Positions 56,055 through 64,000 of a DNA stretch of 64,000 nucleotides are shown here, one piece after another (the stretch's first letter is position 1; every line of letters starts with the position of its first letter). The stretch covers positions 1 to 64,000 of the forward strand of contig JBNOAI010000008.1 in assembly GCA_050283925.1 (NCBI GenBank), read 5' to 3'. Made by a program: the position numbers and the translations under genes. Source of the DNA: ZC4RG25 sp023428365. Lineage in GTDB: Bacteria > Pseudomonadota > Alphaproteobacteria > Rhizobiales > Hyphomicrobiaceae. Below the pieces are notes generated by a model that saw nothing but the letters and a program-made list of their open reading frames with translations, was not told the DNA's origin and made no database searches.

Positions 56055-56753
56055 TCACACGTGTGGATCATCCATTGTTGAAGCTGGCTTTGCCAGTTTG
56101 CGCAACGCGTCCACGTCACGGATCTCAACGTTCGCACCACGGACTTTCACGTTGTATGGCACGAGCGACGCGAACGTCCGCGACAGAACTTCCGGCGCCA
56201 TGCCGAGGCGGGATGCCAGAACTTTTTTCTCGAACGGCAGCACGAAGCGTCCGGTCGCGCCCGTCTGCTGATCCTGCGAGAGCAGCCAGTTCGCCAACCG
56301 CTCCATACTCGATCGCAGCTTCTGGTTCTTCAACTCCTTCACCAGCCCGCGATAGGCGTAGGCGAGCTCCTGCGCCAGGGCGCGGGCAAAAGCGCCGTCA
56401 GCAGCAAAGGCCTTGCGCACCGCAGCTGCCGGAACGAGAAGCACGCGAGAGGGCACCAGAGATCGGGCCGACTTCAGATAGACCTTATCGAGGATCACCG
56501 CAGCGACGATGAAGCTGTGGCCCGGGCCGAGAACGGACACGGTCGTCTCGCGATCACGATACGCCGAGAAAATTTCCACCTGCCCATCGACAACGATATG
56601 GAGGAAGTCGGCCGGATCGCCCTCGCGCGCGAGTTCGACGTAAGCGGGAAACTTCTGCAGATACGAAGCGTGCAGAAGCTCGTCAGTCAGAGCGGCATCC
56701 ACACCTGCGAAGAGAGATAGCTTACGCATCTCTTCGATCTCGTCGGGTCGCAT
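56055..56753 (-). CDS. Cysteine-free Crp/Fnr-family regulator (DNR/NnrR-like)
   Basis: A 232-residue regulator: cyclic-nucleotide-binding-type sensor domain at about 10-125 (AREGDPADFLHIVVDGQVEI), dimer helix at about 125-150, HTH at about 175-215 with the recognition helix PEVLSRTFASL. The E188-x-x-S191-R192 pattern is the FNR type that reads TTGAT half-sites. There is no Cys in the whole chain, so it cannot hold an oxygen-labile Fe-S cluster; heme-based NO sensing as in DNR/NnrR is possible. A strong GGAGG precedes the ATG. The divergent narK-narG-narH operon and the two palindromes between them point to nitrate respiration as the target, and one site may serve its own promoter. Confidence 0.88.
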   Translation of the reverse strand: MRPDEIEEMRKLSLFAGVDAALTDELLHASYLQKFPAYVELAREGDPADFLHIVVDGQVEIFSAYRDRETTVSVLGPGHSFIVAAVILDKVYLKSARSLVPSRVLLVPAAAVRKAFAADGAFARALAQELAYAYRGLVKELKNQKLRSSMERLANWLLSQDQQTGATGRFVLPFEKKVLASRLGMAPEVLSRTFASLVPYNVKVRGANVEIRDVDALRKLAKPASTMDDPHV

Positions 56754-56812
56754 GGCAAACCTCCGCACCAGAGTAGGAACATTTTCTCTAATTGGATCGC
56801 GCGGGATTTAAA

Positions 56813-56826
56813 TTGATTAACATCAA
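56813..56826. promoter_or_regulatory. FNR-type palindrome
   Basis: TTGATTAACATCAA is a perfect TTGAT-N4-ATCAA FNR/NnrR consensus. It lies 60 bases upstream of the Crp/Fnr gene start and 178 bases before narK. The distance fits regulation of the regulator gene itself better than narK. Confidence 0.7.
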
Positions 56827-56926
56827 TTCTAAACTTGATGAACATTCCACGGTAGAAAGATTAATCCGTAGCAATATCTGATAATCGTCTGAAACAACCT
56901 TGCAAGTTGATGCGCTGCGGTACTCG

Positions 56927-56940
56927 TTGACCGAAGTCAA
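56927..56940. promoter_or_regulatory. FNR/NnrR-type palindrome upstream of narK
   Basis: TTGACCGAAGTCAA is a perfect inverted repeat of the TTGAC-N4-GTCAA type, one base per half-site away from the FNR consensus. Its centre is about 70 bases before the narK ATG, compatible with a class II activator site near -41 of a narK transcript. Confidence 0.65.
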
Positions 56941-57003
56941 ACGCCAGTTCACACATCTATCTCACGGTCCTCTTGTCAGCGCGCTTCAGCACAGAGGGTG
57001 AGC

Positions 57004-59766
57004 ATGTCGAGCGCCGTTATCCGCCCAGCCGATCAACGTACGGCCTTGTGGCTATCGACCATCGCGTTCACGGTCTGCTTCGCAGTCTGGACGATCTTCG
57101 CCATCATCGGCATTCAGATCAAAGCCGACCTCGGTCTCAGCGATACGCAGTTCGGTCTACTGGTCGGCACGCCGATCCTTACAGGGTCGCTGATAAGGCT
57201 GATCCTCGGCATCTGGGCGGATCAATACGGCGGTCGGGTTGTTTATACGTGGACCATGCTGTCCGCCGCCGTGATGACGGCGCTGCTAACGCAAGCCTAC
57301 AACTATCCGACCTTCCTGCTCGCCGCGCTCGGCGTCGGCATTGCCGGCGGTTCATTCTCGGTCGGCGTTGCCTACGTCGCCAAGTGGTTTCCGAAAGAAC
57401 GGCAGGGCATGGCACTCGGCATCTTCGGCGCCGGTAACGTCGGCGCGGCCGTCACAAAATTCGCCGCGCCAGTGATCATGATCGCGTACGGCTGGCGCAC
57501 GGTCGCGCTCGTTTGGGCGGCCGTCCTGGCGATCACCGCCGTCATCTACTTCCTGTTCACGAAGGACGATCCCGATCTCGCCCGCCGCCGCGCGACGGGC
57601 CAGAAGCCTGAGCCGATGTCGGCGATGCTGGCGCCGCTGAAGAGCATCCAGGTCTGGCGTTTCTCACTCTACTACTTCTTCGTGTTCGGCGCGTTCGTGG
57701 CGCTGGCGCTATGGTTGCCGAGGTATCTCATCGGCGTCTACGGTTTGGACATCGCCACGGCCGGCGCGATCGGCGCGCTGTACTCGATCCCGGCCTCGGT
57801 ATTCCGTGCGTACGGTGGTCATCTCGCCGACAAGTATGGTGCGCGGCGCATCATGTACTGGACCTTCCTGGTCTCGGTCGCGTGCACCTTCGTCCTGTCC
57901 TATCCGCCGACACAGTATGTGATCGAGGGCATCCGCGGACCCGTCACCTTCACCACGCGCATGAGTCTCCTCGGCTTCATCGTGGTGGCGTTCGTGCTGG
58001 GCTTCTTCATGAGCCTCGGCAAGGCGGCCGTCTTCAAGCACATCCCGATCTATTACCCCGACCGCGTTGGCGCAGTGGGCGGCATCGTCGGTCTCGTTGG
58101 CGGGTTGGGTGGCTTTGTACTCCCCATCGCATTCGGTGCCCTCAATGATCTGACGGGCGTCTGGCAAAGCTGCTTCTGGCTGCTGTTCCTCATCGTCAGC
58201 GTCTCGCTGGTCTGGATGCACGTTGCGATCCGCGAGATGGAGAGAACGGCCGCGATCGCCGGTGTGCCGGTCAAGAAGCTTCCGGAACTGCCGGAAATGC
58301 AGCCGGTGCATGGCACTGCCCAGGAAGGCGCTCTTGCCGCCCGCGGCGCGATCCAGGACTGGCGACCAGAGGAAAAGAACTTCTGGGAGAGCCGTGGCCA
58401 GGCTATCGCGCGGCGCAATCTCTGGATTTCCATCCCCTGCCTGCTGCTATCGTTCGCGGTCTGGATGGTGTGGTCAGTCGTCGTAGCGAAGCTGCCGGCT
58501 GTCGGCTTTGCCTTCGACAATGAGCAGCTGTTCTGGCTTGCGGCCCTGCCCGGTCTGTCGGGCGCGACGCTGCGCATCTTCTACGGCTTCATGCCGGCCA
58601 TCTTCGGCGGCCGTTTGTGGACCACACTCGCAACCTGGTCGCTGCTGATCCCCGCACTCGGCATGGGCTTTGCGGTCCAGAACCCGAATACACCCTACTG
58701 GATCTTCCTCGGGCTCGCACTGCTATGCGGCTTCGGTGGCGGCAACTTCGCCTCGTCGATGGCCAACATCTCGTTTTTCTTCCCCAAGGCCGAGAAGGGC
58801 AACGCCCTCGCGCTCAATGCCGGTCTTGGTAATCTCGGCGTCAGCGTTGTCCAGTTCGTTGTGCCGCTGGCGATTACCGCTGGTGTGTTCGGAGCGCTCG
58901 GCGGCGATCCGCAAAGCGCGACCGTCAATGGCGTGACTTCGACGCTGTGGCTGCAGAATGCCGGCTTCGTCTTCGTGCCGTTCATCGTGGCGTCGGCCTT
59001 CGCGGCGTGGTTCGGCATGGACGACATCGCCACGATGAAGGCGAGCTTCGCCGATCAGTCGGTGATCTTCGGCCGGACGCACAACTGGATCATGTGCTGG
59101 CTCTACACCGGCACGTTCGGGTCCTTCATCGGATTTTCGGCGGCGTTCCCGCTTCTGGCGAAGATCCTTTTCCCCGAGGTCGATGCCTTGCGCTACGCGT
59201 TCCTCGGCCCGCTGGTCGGCGCCGTCACACGCGCCGCAGCCGGAAAGGCCAGCGATCGCATCGGCGGTGGACGCATCACCTTCTGGGTGTTCATCGCCAT
59301 GAGCCTCGGCGTGATCGGCATTCTCTATGCCATTGGCATGAAGGGCAGCCCGACCGCATTCCCGGTATTCTTCGCCAGCTTCCTGTTCCTGTTCGCCGCC
59401 AGCGGCGTCGGCAACGCCTCAACCTTCCAGATGATCCCGGCGATCATGCGCAAGGAAGTGGCACGGCTCGAACCGCAGCTTTCCGCCATCGACCGAGTCA
59501 AGCAATCGGACAAGGAAGCGGCTGCGATTATCGGCTTTACCTCCGCGATCGCTGCATTCGGCGCCTTCTTTATCCCGAAGAGCTTCGGCAGTTCGATCAG
59601 CATGACCGGTGGCGCGGAAGCTGCGCTGTACGCATTTCTCATCTTCTACATGAGCTGCATCGCCGTCACGTGGTGGGTCTACACCCGGCGTGGCGGCCTG
59701 CTGTTCGACATCGAACGCGGTGGTGGCCCTCAGGCCCCCGCTCCCACCCTGACACCTGTGAGCTAG
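57004..59766 (+). CDS. narK: Fused NarK1-NarK2 nitrate/nitrite transporter
   Basis: A 920-residue protein made of two complete 12-helix MFS domains of the nitrate/nitrite porter family (about 1-430 and 480-900). The first has TDTQ-type start FGLLVGTPILTGSLIRLILG and SVGVAYVAKWFPKERQGMALG; the second has GATLRIFYGFM and the signature NISFFFPKAEKGNALALNAG. Fusions of a NarK1 (proton-nitrate symport) and a NarK2 (nitrate/nitrite antiport) type are known in Paracoccus. GAGGG lies seven bases before the ATG at 57004. It leads the operon narK-narG-narH under the FNR-type sites. Confidence 0.92.
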   Translation: MSSAVIRPADQRTALWLSTIAFTVCFAVWTIFAIIGIQIKADLGLSDTQFGLLVGTPILTGSLIRLILGIWADQYGGRVVYTWTMLSAAVMTALLTQAYNYPTFLLAALGVGIAGGSFSVGVAYVAKWFPKERQGMALGIFGAGNVGAAVTKFAAPVIMIAYGWRTVALVWAAVLAITAVIYFLFTKDDPDLARRRATGQKPEPMSAMLAPLKSIQVWRFSLYYFFVFGAFVALALWLPRYLIGVYGLDIATAGAIGALYSIPASVFRAYGGHLADKYGARRIMYWTFLVSVACTFVLSYPPTQYVIEGIRGPVTFTTRMSLLGFIVVAFVLGFFMSLGKAAVFKHIPIYYPDRVGAVGGIVGLVGGLGGFVLPIAFGALNDLTGVWQSCFWLLFLIVSVSLVWMHVAIREMERTAAIAGVPVKKLPELPEMQPVHGTAQEGALAARGAIQDWRPEEKNFWESRGQAIARRNLWISIPCLLLSFAVWMVWSVVVAKLPAVGFAFDNEQLFWLAALPGLSGATLRIFYGFMPAIFGGRLWTTLATWSLLIPALGMGFAVQNPNTPYWIFLGLALLCGFGGGNFASSMANISFFFPKAEKGNALALNAGLGNLGVSVVQFVVPLAITAGVFGALGGDPQSATVNGVTSTLWLQNAGFVFVPFIVASAFAAWFGMDDIATMKASFADQSVIFGRTHNWIMCWLYTGTFGSFIGFSAAFPLLAKILFPEVDALRYAFLGPLVGAVTRAAAGKASDRIGGGRITFWVFIAMSLGVIGILYAIGMKGSPTAFPVFFASFLFLFAASGVGNASTFQMIPAIMRKEVARLEPQLSAIDRVKQSDKEAAAIIGFTSAIAAFGAFFIPKSFGSSISMTGGAEAALYAFLIFYMSCIAVTWWVYTRRGGLLFDIERGGGPQAPAPTLTPVS

Positions 59767-59794
59767 CAATCTCCCGAAATCGAGAGGACCAGCC

Positions 59795-62700
59795 GTGAGC
59801 CATTTTCTCGACCGCCTGACGTTCTTCAAGAAGGTCACAGAACCCTTCGCCAATGGACATGGCACGACCACCGCCGAGGACCGCGGCTGGGAGGACAGCT
59901 ATCGCCAACGCTGGCAGCACGACAAGATCGTACGTTCAACGCATGGTGTGAACTGCACCGGCTCGTGCTCCTGGAAGATCTACGTCAAGGGCGGCATCGT
60001 CACCTGGGAGACCCAGCAGACGGACTATCCGCGCACCCGCCCCGATCTGCCCAACCATGAACCGCGCGGCTGCTCGCGCGGCGCCAGCTACAGCTGGTAT
60101 CTCTACTCGGGCAATCGCGTGAAATATCCCCTGATCCGCTCGCGGCTGCTGCGCCACTGGCGTGCCGCGCGCAAGACCATGACTCCGGTCGCGGCCTGGA
60201 AGAGCATCGTCGAAGATCAGACCAAGCGGAACGACTATATCTCCGTGCGCGGCCACGGCGGTTTCGTGCGCGCCAAATGGGACGAAGTCACCGAGATCAT
60301 CGGCGCGGCCAACGCCTATACCGCGAAAACTTATGGCCCGGACCGCGTCATCGGTTTCTCGCCGATCCCTGCGATGTCGATGGTGTCGTATGCGGCTGGC
60401 TCGCGCTACCTGTCGCTGCTCGGCGGCGTGTGTATGTCATTCTACGACTGGTACTGCGATCTGCCGCCGGCCTCACCGCAAACCTGGGGTGAGCAGACCG
60501 ACGTTCCCGAAAGCGCTGACTGGTACAATGCCGGTTTCATCATCCTGTGGGGCTCGAACGTTCCGCAGACGCGCACACCCGATGCACACTTCTATACAGA
60601 GGCACGCTATCGCGGCGCCAAGAGCGCGGTGATCTGCCCGGATTATTCCGAAGCCGCGAAGTTCGGCGACATCTGGCTGTCGGTGAAGCAGGGCACCGAC
60701 TCTGCCCTCGCGATGGCCATGGGGCACGTGATCCTGAAAGAATACCACGTCGATCGGCAGGCCAAGTACTTCCGCGACTACGTCCGCCAGTACACCGACA
60801 TGCCGATGCTGGTGAAGCTGGTCAAGCAGGACGGACGTCTGGTGCCGGACCGCTTCCTGCGCGCGAGCGATTTTGCCGAGGGTCTCGGCGAAGCCAACAA
60901 TCCGGAATGGAAGACTGTCGCTTACGACGAAACCAGCGGCAGCATTGTCGTCCCGAACGGCTCGGTTGGCTTCCGTTGGGGAGAAACCGGCAAGTGGAAC
61001 ATTGAGGAGAAAGAGTCGAGCGGTCGTCCTACGACACTCCGCCTGTCACTTGCCGACGTGAAGGATGAGTTCGCCGACGTTGCGTTCCCCTATTTCGGCA
61101 ATATCGAGAACGAGCACTTCACGCACTCCGATCATGCCAGCGTGCTGAACCGGCGCGTGCCCGTGAAGAAGCTGAAACTCGCCGATGGCGACGTGCTGGT
61201 CGCAACCGTCCACGATCTGTTCATCGCCAACTACGGTGTCGATCAGGGCTTCGGCGGTGACAACGTCGCGAAATCCTATGACGAGGATACGCCCTACACG
61301 CCGGCCTGGGCCGAGCGCATTACTGGTGTCTCGCGTGACAAGATCATTCAGGTTGCGCGCGAGTTCGCCACCAACGCCGAGAAGACCAACGGCCGCTCGA
61401 TGGTGATCATCGGCGCCGCGATGAACCACTGGTATCACTGCGATATGAACTACCGCGGCGTGATCAATATGCTGGTCATGTGCGGATGTGTTGGCCAATC
61501 CGGCGGTGGCTGGTCACACTACGTCGGCCAGGAGAAACTGCGCCCGCAGGCCGGATGGGCGCCGCTCGCCTTCGCGCTCGATTGGGGACGTCCGCCGCGC
61601 CATCAGAACTCGACATCGTTCTTCTACGTGCACAGCAACCAGTGGCGCTATGAAACGATGCACACGACAGACATTCTGTCGCCAACCGCACCTCCAGGTC
61701 CATGGGACGGCGCCATCATCGATTACAACATGCGCGCGATCCGTATGGGATGGCTGCCGGCCTATCCAACGCTGACGGATAACCCGCTCTCGATCGCGAA
61801 GAAGGCGGCGGAGGCGAACCTCGAACCCAAAGACTACGTCGCCAAGGCGCTGAAATCCGGCGAGCTCTCGTTCGCTTGGGAAGATCCCGACAGCCCGCAG
61901 AATTTCCCGCGCAACATGTTCGTCTGGCGCTCGAACATTCTTGGCAGCTCGGGCAAGGGCCACGAATATTTCCTCAAGCATCTGCTCGGCACAACGCATG
62001 GTGTGCTCGGCAAGGATCTCGGCGAGGAAGGGCGCGAGAAGCCGAAAGAGGTGCGCTGGCACGACGAAGCACCGCGCGGCAAACTCGATCTGCTGGTAAC
62101 GCTCGATTTCCGCATGTCGACGACGTGCGTCTACTCCGACATCGTTCTTCCGACCGCCACCTGGTACGAAAAGAACGATCTCAACACCTCCGACATGCAT
62201 CCGTTCATCCATCCGCTGAGCAGCGCGGTGGACCCGGCGTGGGAAGCCAAGTCGGATTGGGAAATCTACAAAGCGATCGCGAAAGCGTTCTCCCAGGTCG
62301 CGCCGGAAGTGCTTGGCGTGGAGAAGGATGTCGTGTTGGCGCCGATCATGCACGACAGCCCGGGCGAGATCGCGCAGGCGTTCGATCCGAAGGACTGGAA
62401 GACCGGCGAATGCGAACCGATCCCTGGCAAAACCATGCCGGCCGTTGCAGTGGTCGAGCGCGACTACCCGAACCTCTACAAGCGGTTCACCGCGCTTGGG
62501 CCGCTGATGGAAAAGGTCGGCAACGGCATCAAGGGCATCGCATGGCAGACCGGGCATGAGGTCGAGCATCTCAAGCACCTTAACGGCGTTGTGATCGAGG
62601 AGGGAGCGACCAAAGGTATGGCGCGCATCGACAGCGATATCGATGCCGCCGAAGTGCTGCTGATGCTGGCACCGGAGACCAACGGCGAAGTCGCGGTGAA

Positions 62701-63541
62701 ATCCTGGGAGGCGTTGTCGAAAACGACCGGCCGCGAGCACGCGCATCTGGCGCTACCGAAGGAAGACGAGAAGATCCGCTTCCGCGACGTGGTCTCGCAG
62801 CCGCGCAAGATCATCTCGGCGCCAACCTGGTCGGGCCTCGAAAGTGAGAAGGTTTGCTACAACGCCGGATACACCAACGTCCACGAACTGATCCCGTGGC
62901 GGACACTGACCGGCCGACAGCAACTCTATCTCGATCACTTATGGATGCGCGCCTTCGGAGAAGGTTTCTGCGTCTATCGACCACCCGTTGATTTGCGCAC
63001 GATCAAGCCGGTTCAGGGCATGAAACCCAACGGCGAGAAGGAAATCGTCCTCAACTTCATCACGCCGCACCAGAAATGGGGCATCCATTCGACGTACACC
63101 GACAATCTGCTGATGCTGACGCTATCGCGCGGCGGACCGATCGTCTGGTTGAGCGAAACCGATGCCCTCAAGGCCGGCATCGTCGATAACGACTGGGTCG
63201 AAGCCTACAACACCAACGGCGCGCTCGTTGCCCGCGCAGTGGTCTCGCAGCGCATGAAGGAAGGCACGATCTTTATGTACCACGCTCAGGAGAAGATCGT
63301 GAACGTGCCCGGTTCCGAGATGACCGGGCAGCGCGGCGGCATCCATAACTCGGTGACGCGCACAGTGCTGAAGCCCACGCACATGATCGGCGGCTACGTC
63401 CAGTTCGCCTACGGCTTCAACTACTACGGCACGATCGGCACCAACCGCGACGAGTTCGTGGTGGTGCGCAAACTTCGCAACGTCGATTGGTTGGAGCGTC
63501 CGTTGCAGGGCGCGACACCCGCGGTCCAGGCAGCTGAATAA
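59795..63541 (+). CDS. narG: Respiratory nitrate reductase alpha subunit NarG
   Basis: A 1248-residue molybdopterin oxidoreductase, the usual length. The FS0 cluster ligands are H50, C54, C58 (THGVNCTGSCSW) and C93 (PRGCSRG), at the same spacing as E. coli. The Mo-site segment FYDWYCDLPPASPQTWGEQTD is present with the Asp ligand. It reduces nitrate to nitrite at the cytoplasmic face of the inner membrane with NarH and NarI. The GTG start at 59795 has GAGAGGA seven bases upstream; 28 bases separate it from narK. Confidence 0.96.
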   Translation: MSHFLDRLTFFKKVTEPFANGHGTTTAEDRGWEDSYRQRWQHDKIVRSTHGVNCTGSCSWKIYVKGGIVTWETQQTDYPRTRPDLPNHEPRGCSRGASYSWYLYSGNRVKYPLIRSRLLRHWRAARKTMTPVAAWKSIVEDQTKRNDYISVRGHGGFVRAKWDEVTEIIGAANAYTAKTYGPDRVIGFSPIPAMSMVSYAAGSRYLSLLGGVCMSFYDWYCDLPPASPQTWGEQTDVPESADWYNAGFIILWGSNVPQTRTPDAHFYTEARYRGAKSAVICPDYSEAAKFGDIWLSVKQGTDSALAMAMGHVILKEYHVDRQAKYFRDYVRQYTDMPMLVKLVKQDGRLVPDRFLRASDFAEGLGEANNPEWKTVAYDETSGSIVVPNGSVGFRWGETGKWNIEEKESSGRPTTLRLSLADVKDEFADVAFPYFGNIENEHFTHSDHASVLNRRVPVKKLKLADGDVLVATVHDLFIANYGVDQGFGGDNVAKSYDEDTPYTPAWAERITGVSRDKIIQVAREFATNAEKTNGRSMVIIGAAMNHWYHCDMNYRGVINMLVMCGCVGQSGGGWSHYVGQEKLRPQAGWAPLAFALDWGRPPRHQNSTSFFYVHSNQWRYETMHTTDILSPTAPPGPWDGAIIDYNMRAIRMGWLPAYPTLTDNPLSIAKKAAEANLEPKDYVAKALKSGELSFAWEDPDSPQNFPRNMFVWRSNILGSSGKGHEYFLKHLLGTTHGVLGKDLGEEGREKPKEVRWHDEAPRGKLDLLVTLDFRMSTTCVYSDIVLPTATWYEKNDLNTSDMHPFIHPLSSAVDPAWEAKSDWEIYKAIAKAFSQVAPEVLGVEKDVVLAPIMHDSPGEIAQAFDPKDWKTGECEPIPGKTMPAVAVVERDYPNLYKRFTALGPLMEKVGNGIKGIAWQTGHEVEHLKHLNGVVIEEGATKGMARIDSDIDAAEVLLMLAPETNGEVAVKSWEALSKTTGREHAHLALPKEDEKIRFRDVVSQPRKIISAPTWSGLESEKVCYNAGYTNVHELIPWRTLTGRQQLYLDHLWMRAFGEGFCVYRPPVDLRTIKPVQGMKPNGEKEIVLNFITPHQKWGIHSTYTDNLLMLTLSRGGPIVWLSETDALKAGIVDNDWVEAYNTNGALVARAVVSQRMKEGTIFMYHAQEKIVNVPGSEMTGQRGGIHNSVTRTVLKPTHMIGGYVQFAYGFNYYGTIGTNRDEFVVVRKLRNVDWLERPLQGATPAVQAAE

Positions 63542-63554
63542 GGAGCTACCCAAA

Positions 63555-64000
63555 ATGAAAGTCCGCGCTCAGATCGCAATGGTGCTCAACCTCGACAAGT
63601 GCATCGGCTGCCATACGTGCTCAGTCACCTGCAAGAACGTCTGGACCAACCGCGAAGGCATGGAATACGCGTGGTTCAACAACGTCGAGACGAAGCCCGG
63701 CATCGGTTACCCGAAGGAATGGGAAAACCAGGACCGCTGGAATGGCGGCTGGAAACGCAAGCGCAACGGCAAGATCGAACCGAGGATCGGCAGTAAATGG
63801 CGCGTCCTCGCCAACATTTTTGCCAATCCCGATCTGCCGGAGATCGACGACTATTACGAGCCCTTCACCTTCGACTACGAGCACTTGCAAAAGGCGCCCG
63901 AGCTTCAGGCGTTCCCAACCGCGCGCCCGCGTTCGCTGATTTCCGGCGAGCGGATGGAGAAAATCGAATGGGGGCCGAACTGGGAGGAAATCCTCGGCGG
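63555..64000 (+). CDS. narH: Respiratory nitrate reductase beta subunit NarH (5' part)
   Basis: The first 148 residues are in the window. The first ferredoxin-type cluster motif is intact: C16, C19, C22, C26 (KCIGCHTCSVTCKNVW), followed by the NarH-specific EYAWFNNVETKPGIGYPK and WENQDRWNGGW. It passes electrons from NarI to NarG. AGGAG lies about ten bases before the ATG, 13 bases after the narG stop. The rest, and presumably narJ and narI, lie beyond the window. Confidence 0.96.
   Translation, partial: MKVRAQIAMVLNLDKCIGCHTCSVTCKNVWTNREGMEYAWFNNVETKPGIGYPKEWENQDRWNGGWKRKRNGKIEPRIGSKWRVLANIFANPDLPEIDDYYEPFTFDYEHLQKAPELQAFPTARPRSLISGERMEKIEWGPNWEEILG

Noticed and set aside
59936..62746. Long minus-strand frames inside narG
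   Set aside because: Shadows of narG in GC-rich DNA; narG itself has all family motifs.
1..64000. CRISPR arrays, rRNA genes and intact tRNA genes
   Set aside because: Looked for regularly spaced repeats and for complete cloverleaf sequences on both strands; only the tRNA-Asn 3' fragment at 45595-45642 was found.

Overview
The window reads as a chromosome segment of an alphaproteobacterium of the order Hyphomicrobiales, most like the Bradyrhizobium / Rhodopseudomonas / Afipia group. This rests on GC-rich coding, a rhizobial Rkp-like PKS/capsule module, a narK(fusion)-narG-narH operon and protein flavour; no 16S rRNA is present, so the genus is inference.

Layout. 1-7 kb: the 5' part of an acyl-CoA synthetase gene, an SRAP-peptidase remnant, a frameshifted UvrD-like helicase, two small genes (one HGGXP-type) and a protein with two winged-helix-like regions, all apart from the SRAP remnant on the minus strand. 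7.5-20 kb: a patchy glycan region with lower GC: twin-domain GT2 glycosyltransferases, methyltransferases, an asparagine-synthetase-like protein, unknown proteins, and decayed podophage-type structural genes lying between them. 20.5-38.9 kb: an ABC-transporter-dependent (group 2 type) capsule locus. KpsC is split into two genes for its two Kdo-transferase halves. KpsS, a KpsD/Wza-like lipoprotein, KpsM, KpsT and KpsE are present. In the middle is a 2592-residue type I PKS followed by an alpha-oxoamine synthase and a divergent SDR, matching the RkpA/RkpG/RkpH set of Sinorhizobium.

38.9-45.6 kb: mobile-element backbone and debris: a hypothetical gene, an AlpA-type regulator, a frameshifted alpha/beta hydrolase, an IS110-family remnant, a SnoaL-like/TetR operon with a well-formed operator-promoter, an unknown gene, a P4-type tyrosine integrase, and a 3' fragment of tRNA-Asn that looks like the attachment site. 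The orientation of that fragment means the island lies to its left, so the capsule locus is plausibly island cargo. 45.9-47.5 kb: a CMP-nonulosonate (sialate-type) synthetase next to a protein with a sialyltransferase/DUF115-like motif. 47.5-56 kb: a small membrane protein, a VOC protein, a secreted TPR-CHAT protease-like protein, a CHASE2 class III adenylate cyclase, a FecR-like protein and a small exported protein. A degenerate copy of the 5' region of the CHAT gene lies 9 kb upstream at 39.9 kb.

56-64 kb: nitrate respiration: a cysteine-free Crp/Fnr regulator, two FNR-type palindromes in the divergent promoter region, a double-MFS NarK, NarG and the start of NarH.

How it fits together: the PKS/oxoamine synthase/SDR probably build a lipid, KpsS and the two KpsC halves probably build a beta-Kdo linker on a lipid, the glycosyltransferases build the repeat, and KpsM-T-E-D export it. 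The lipid-building role is inference.
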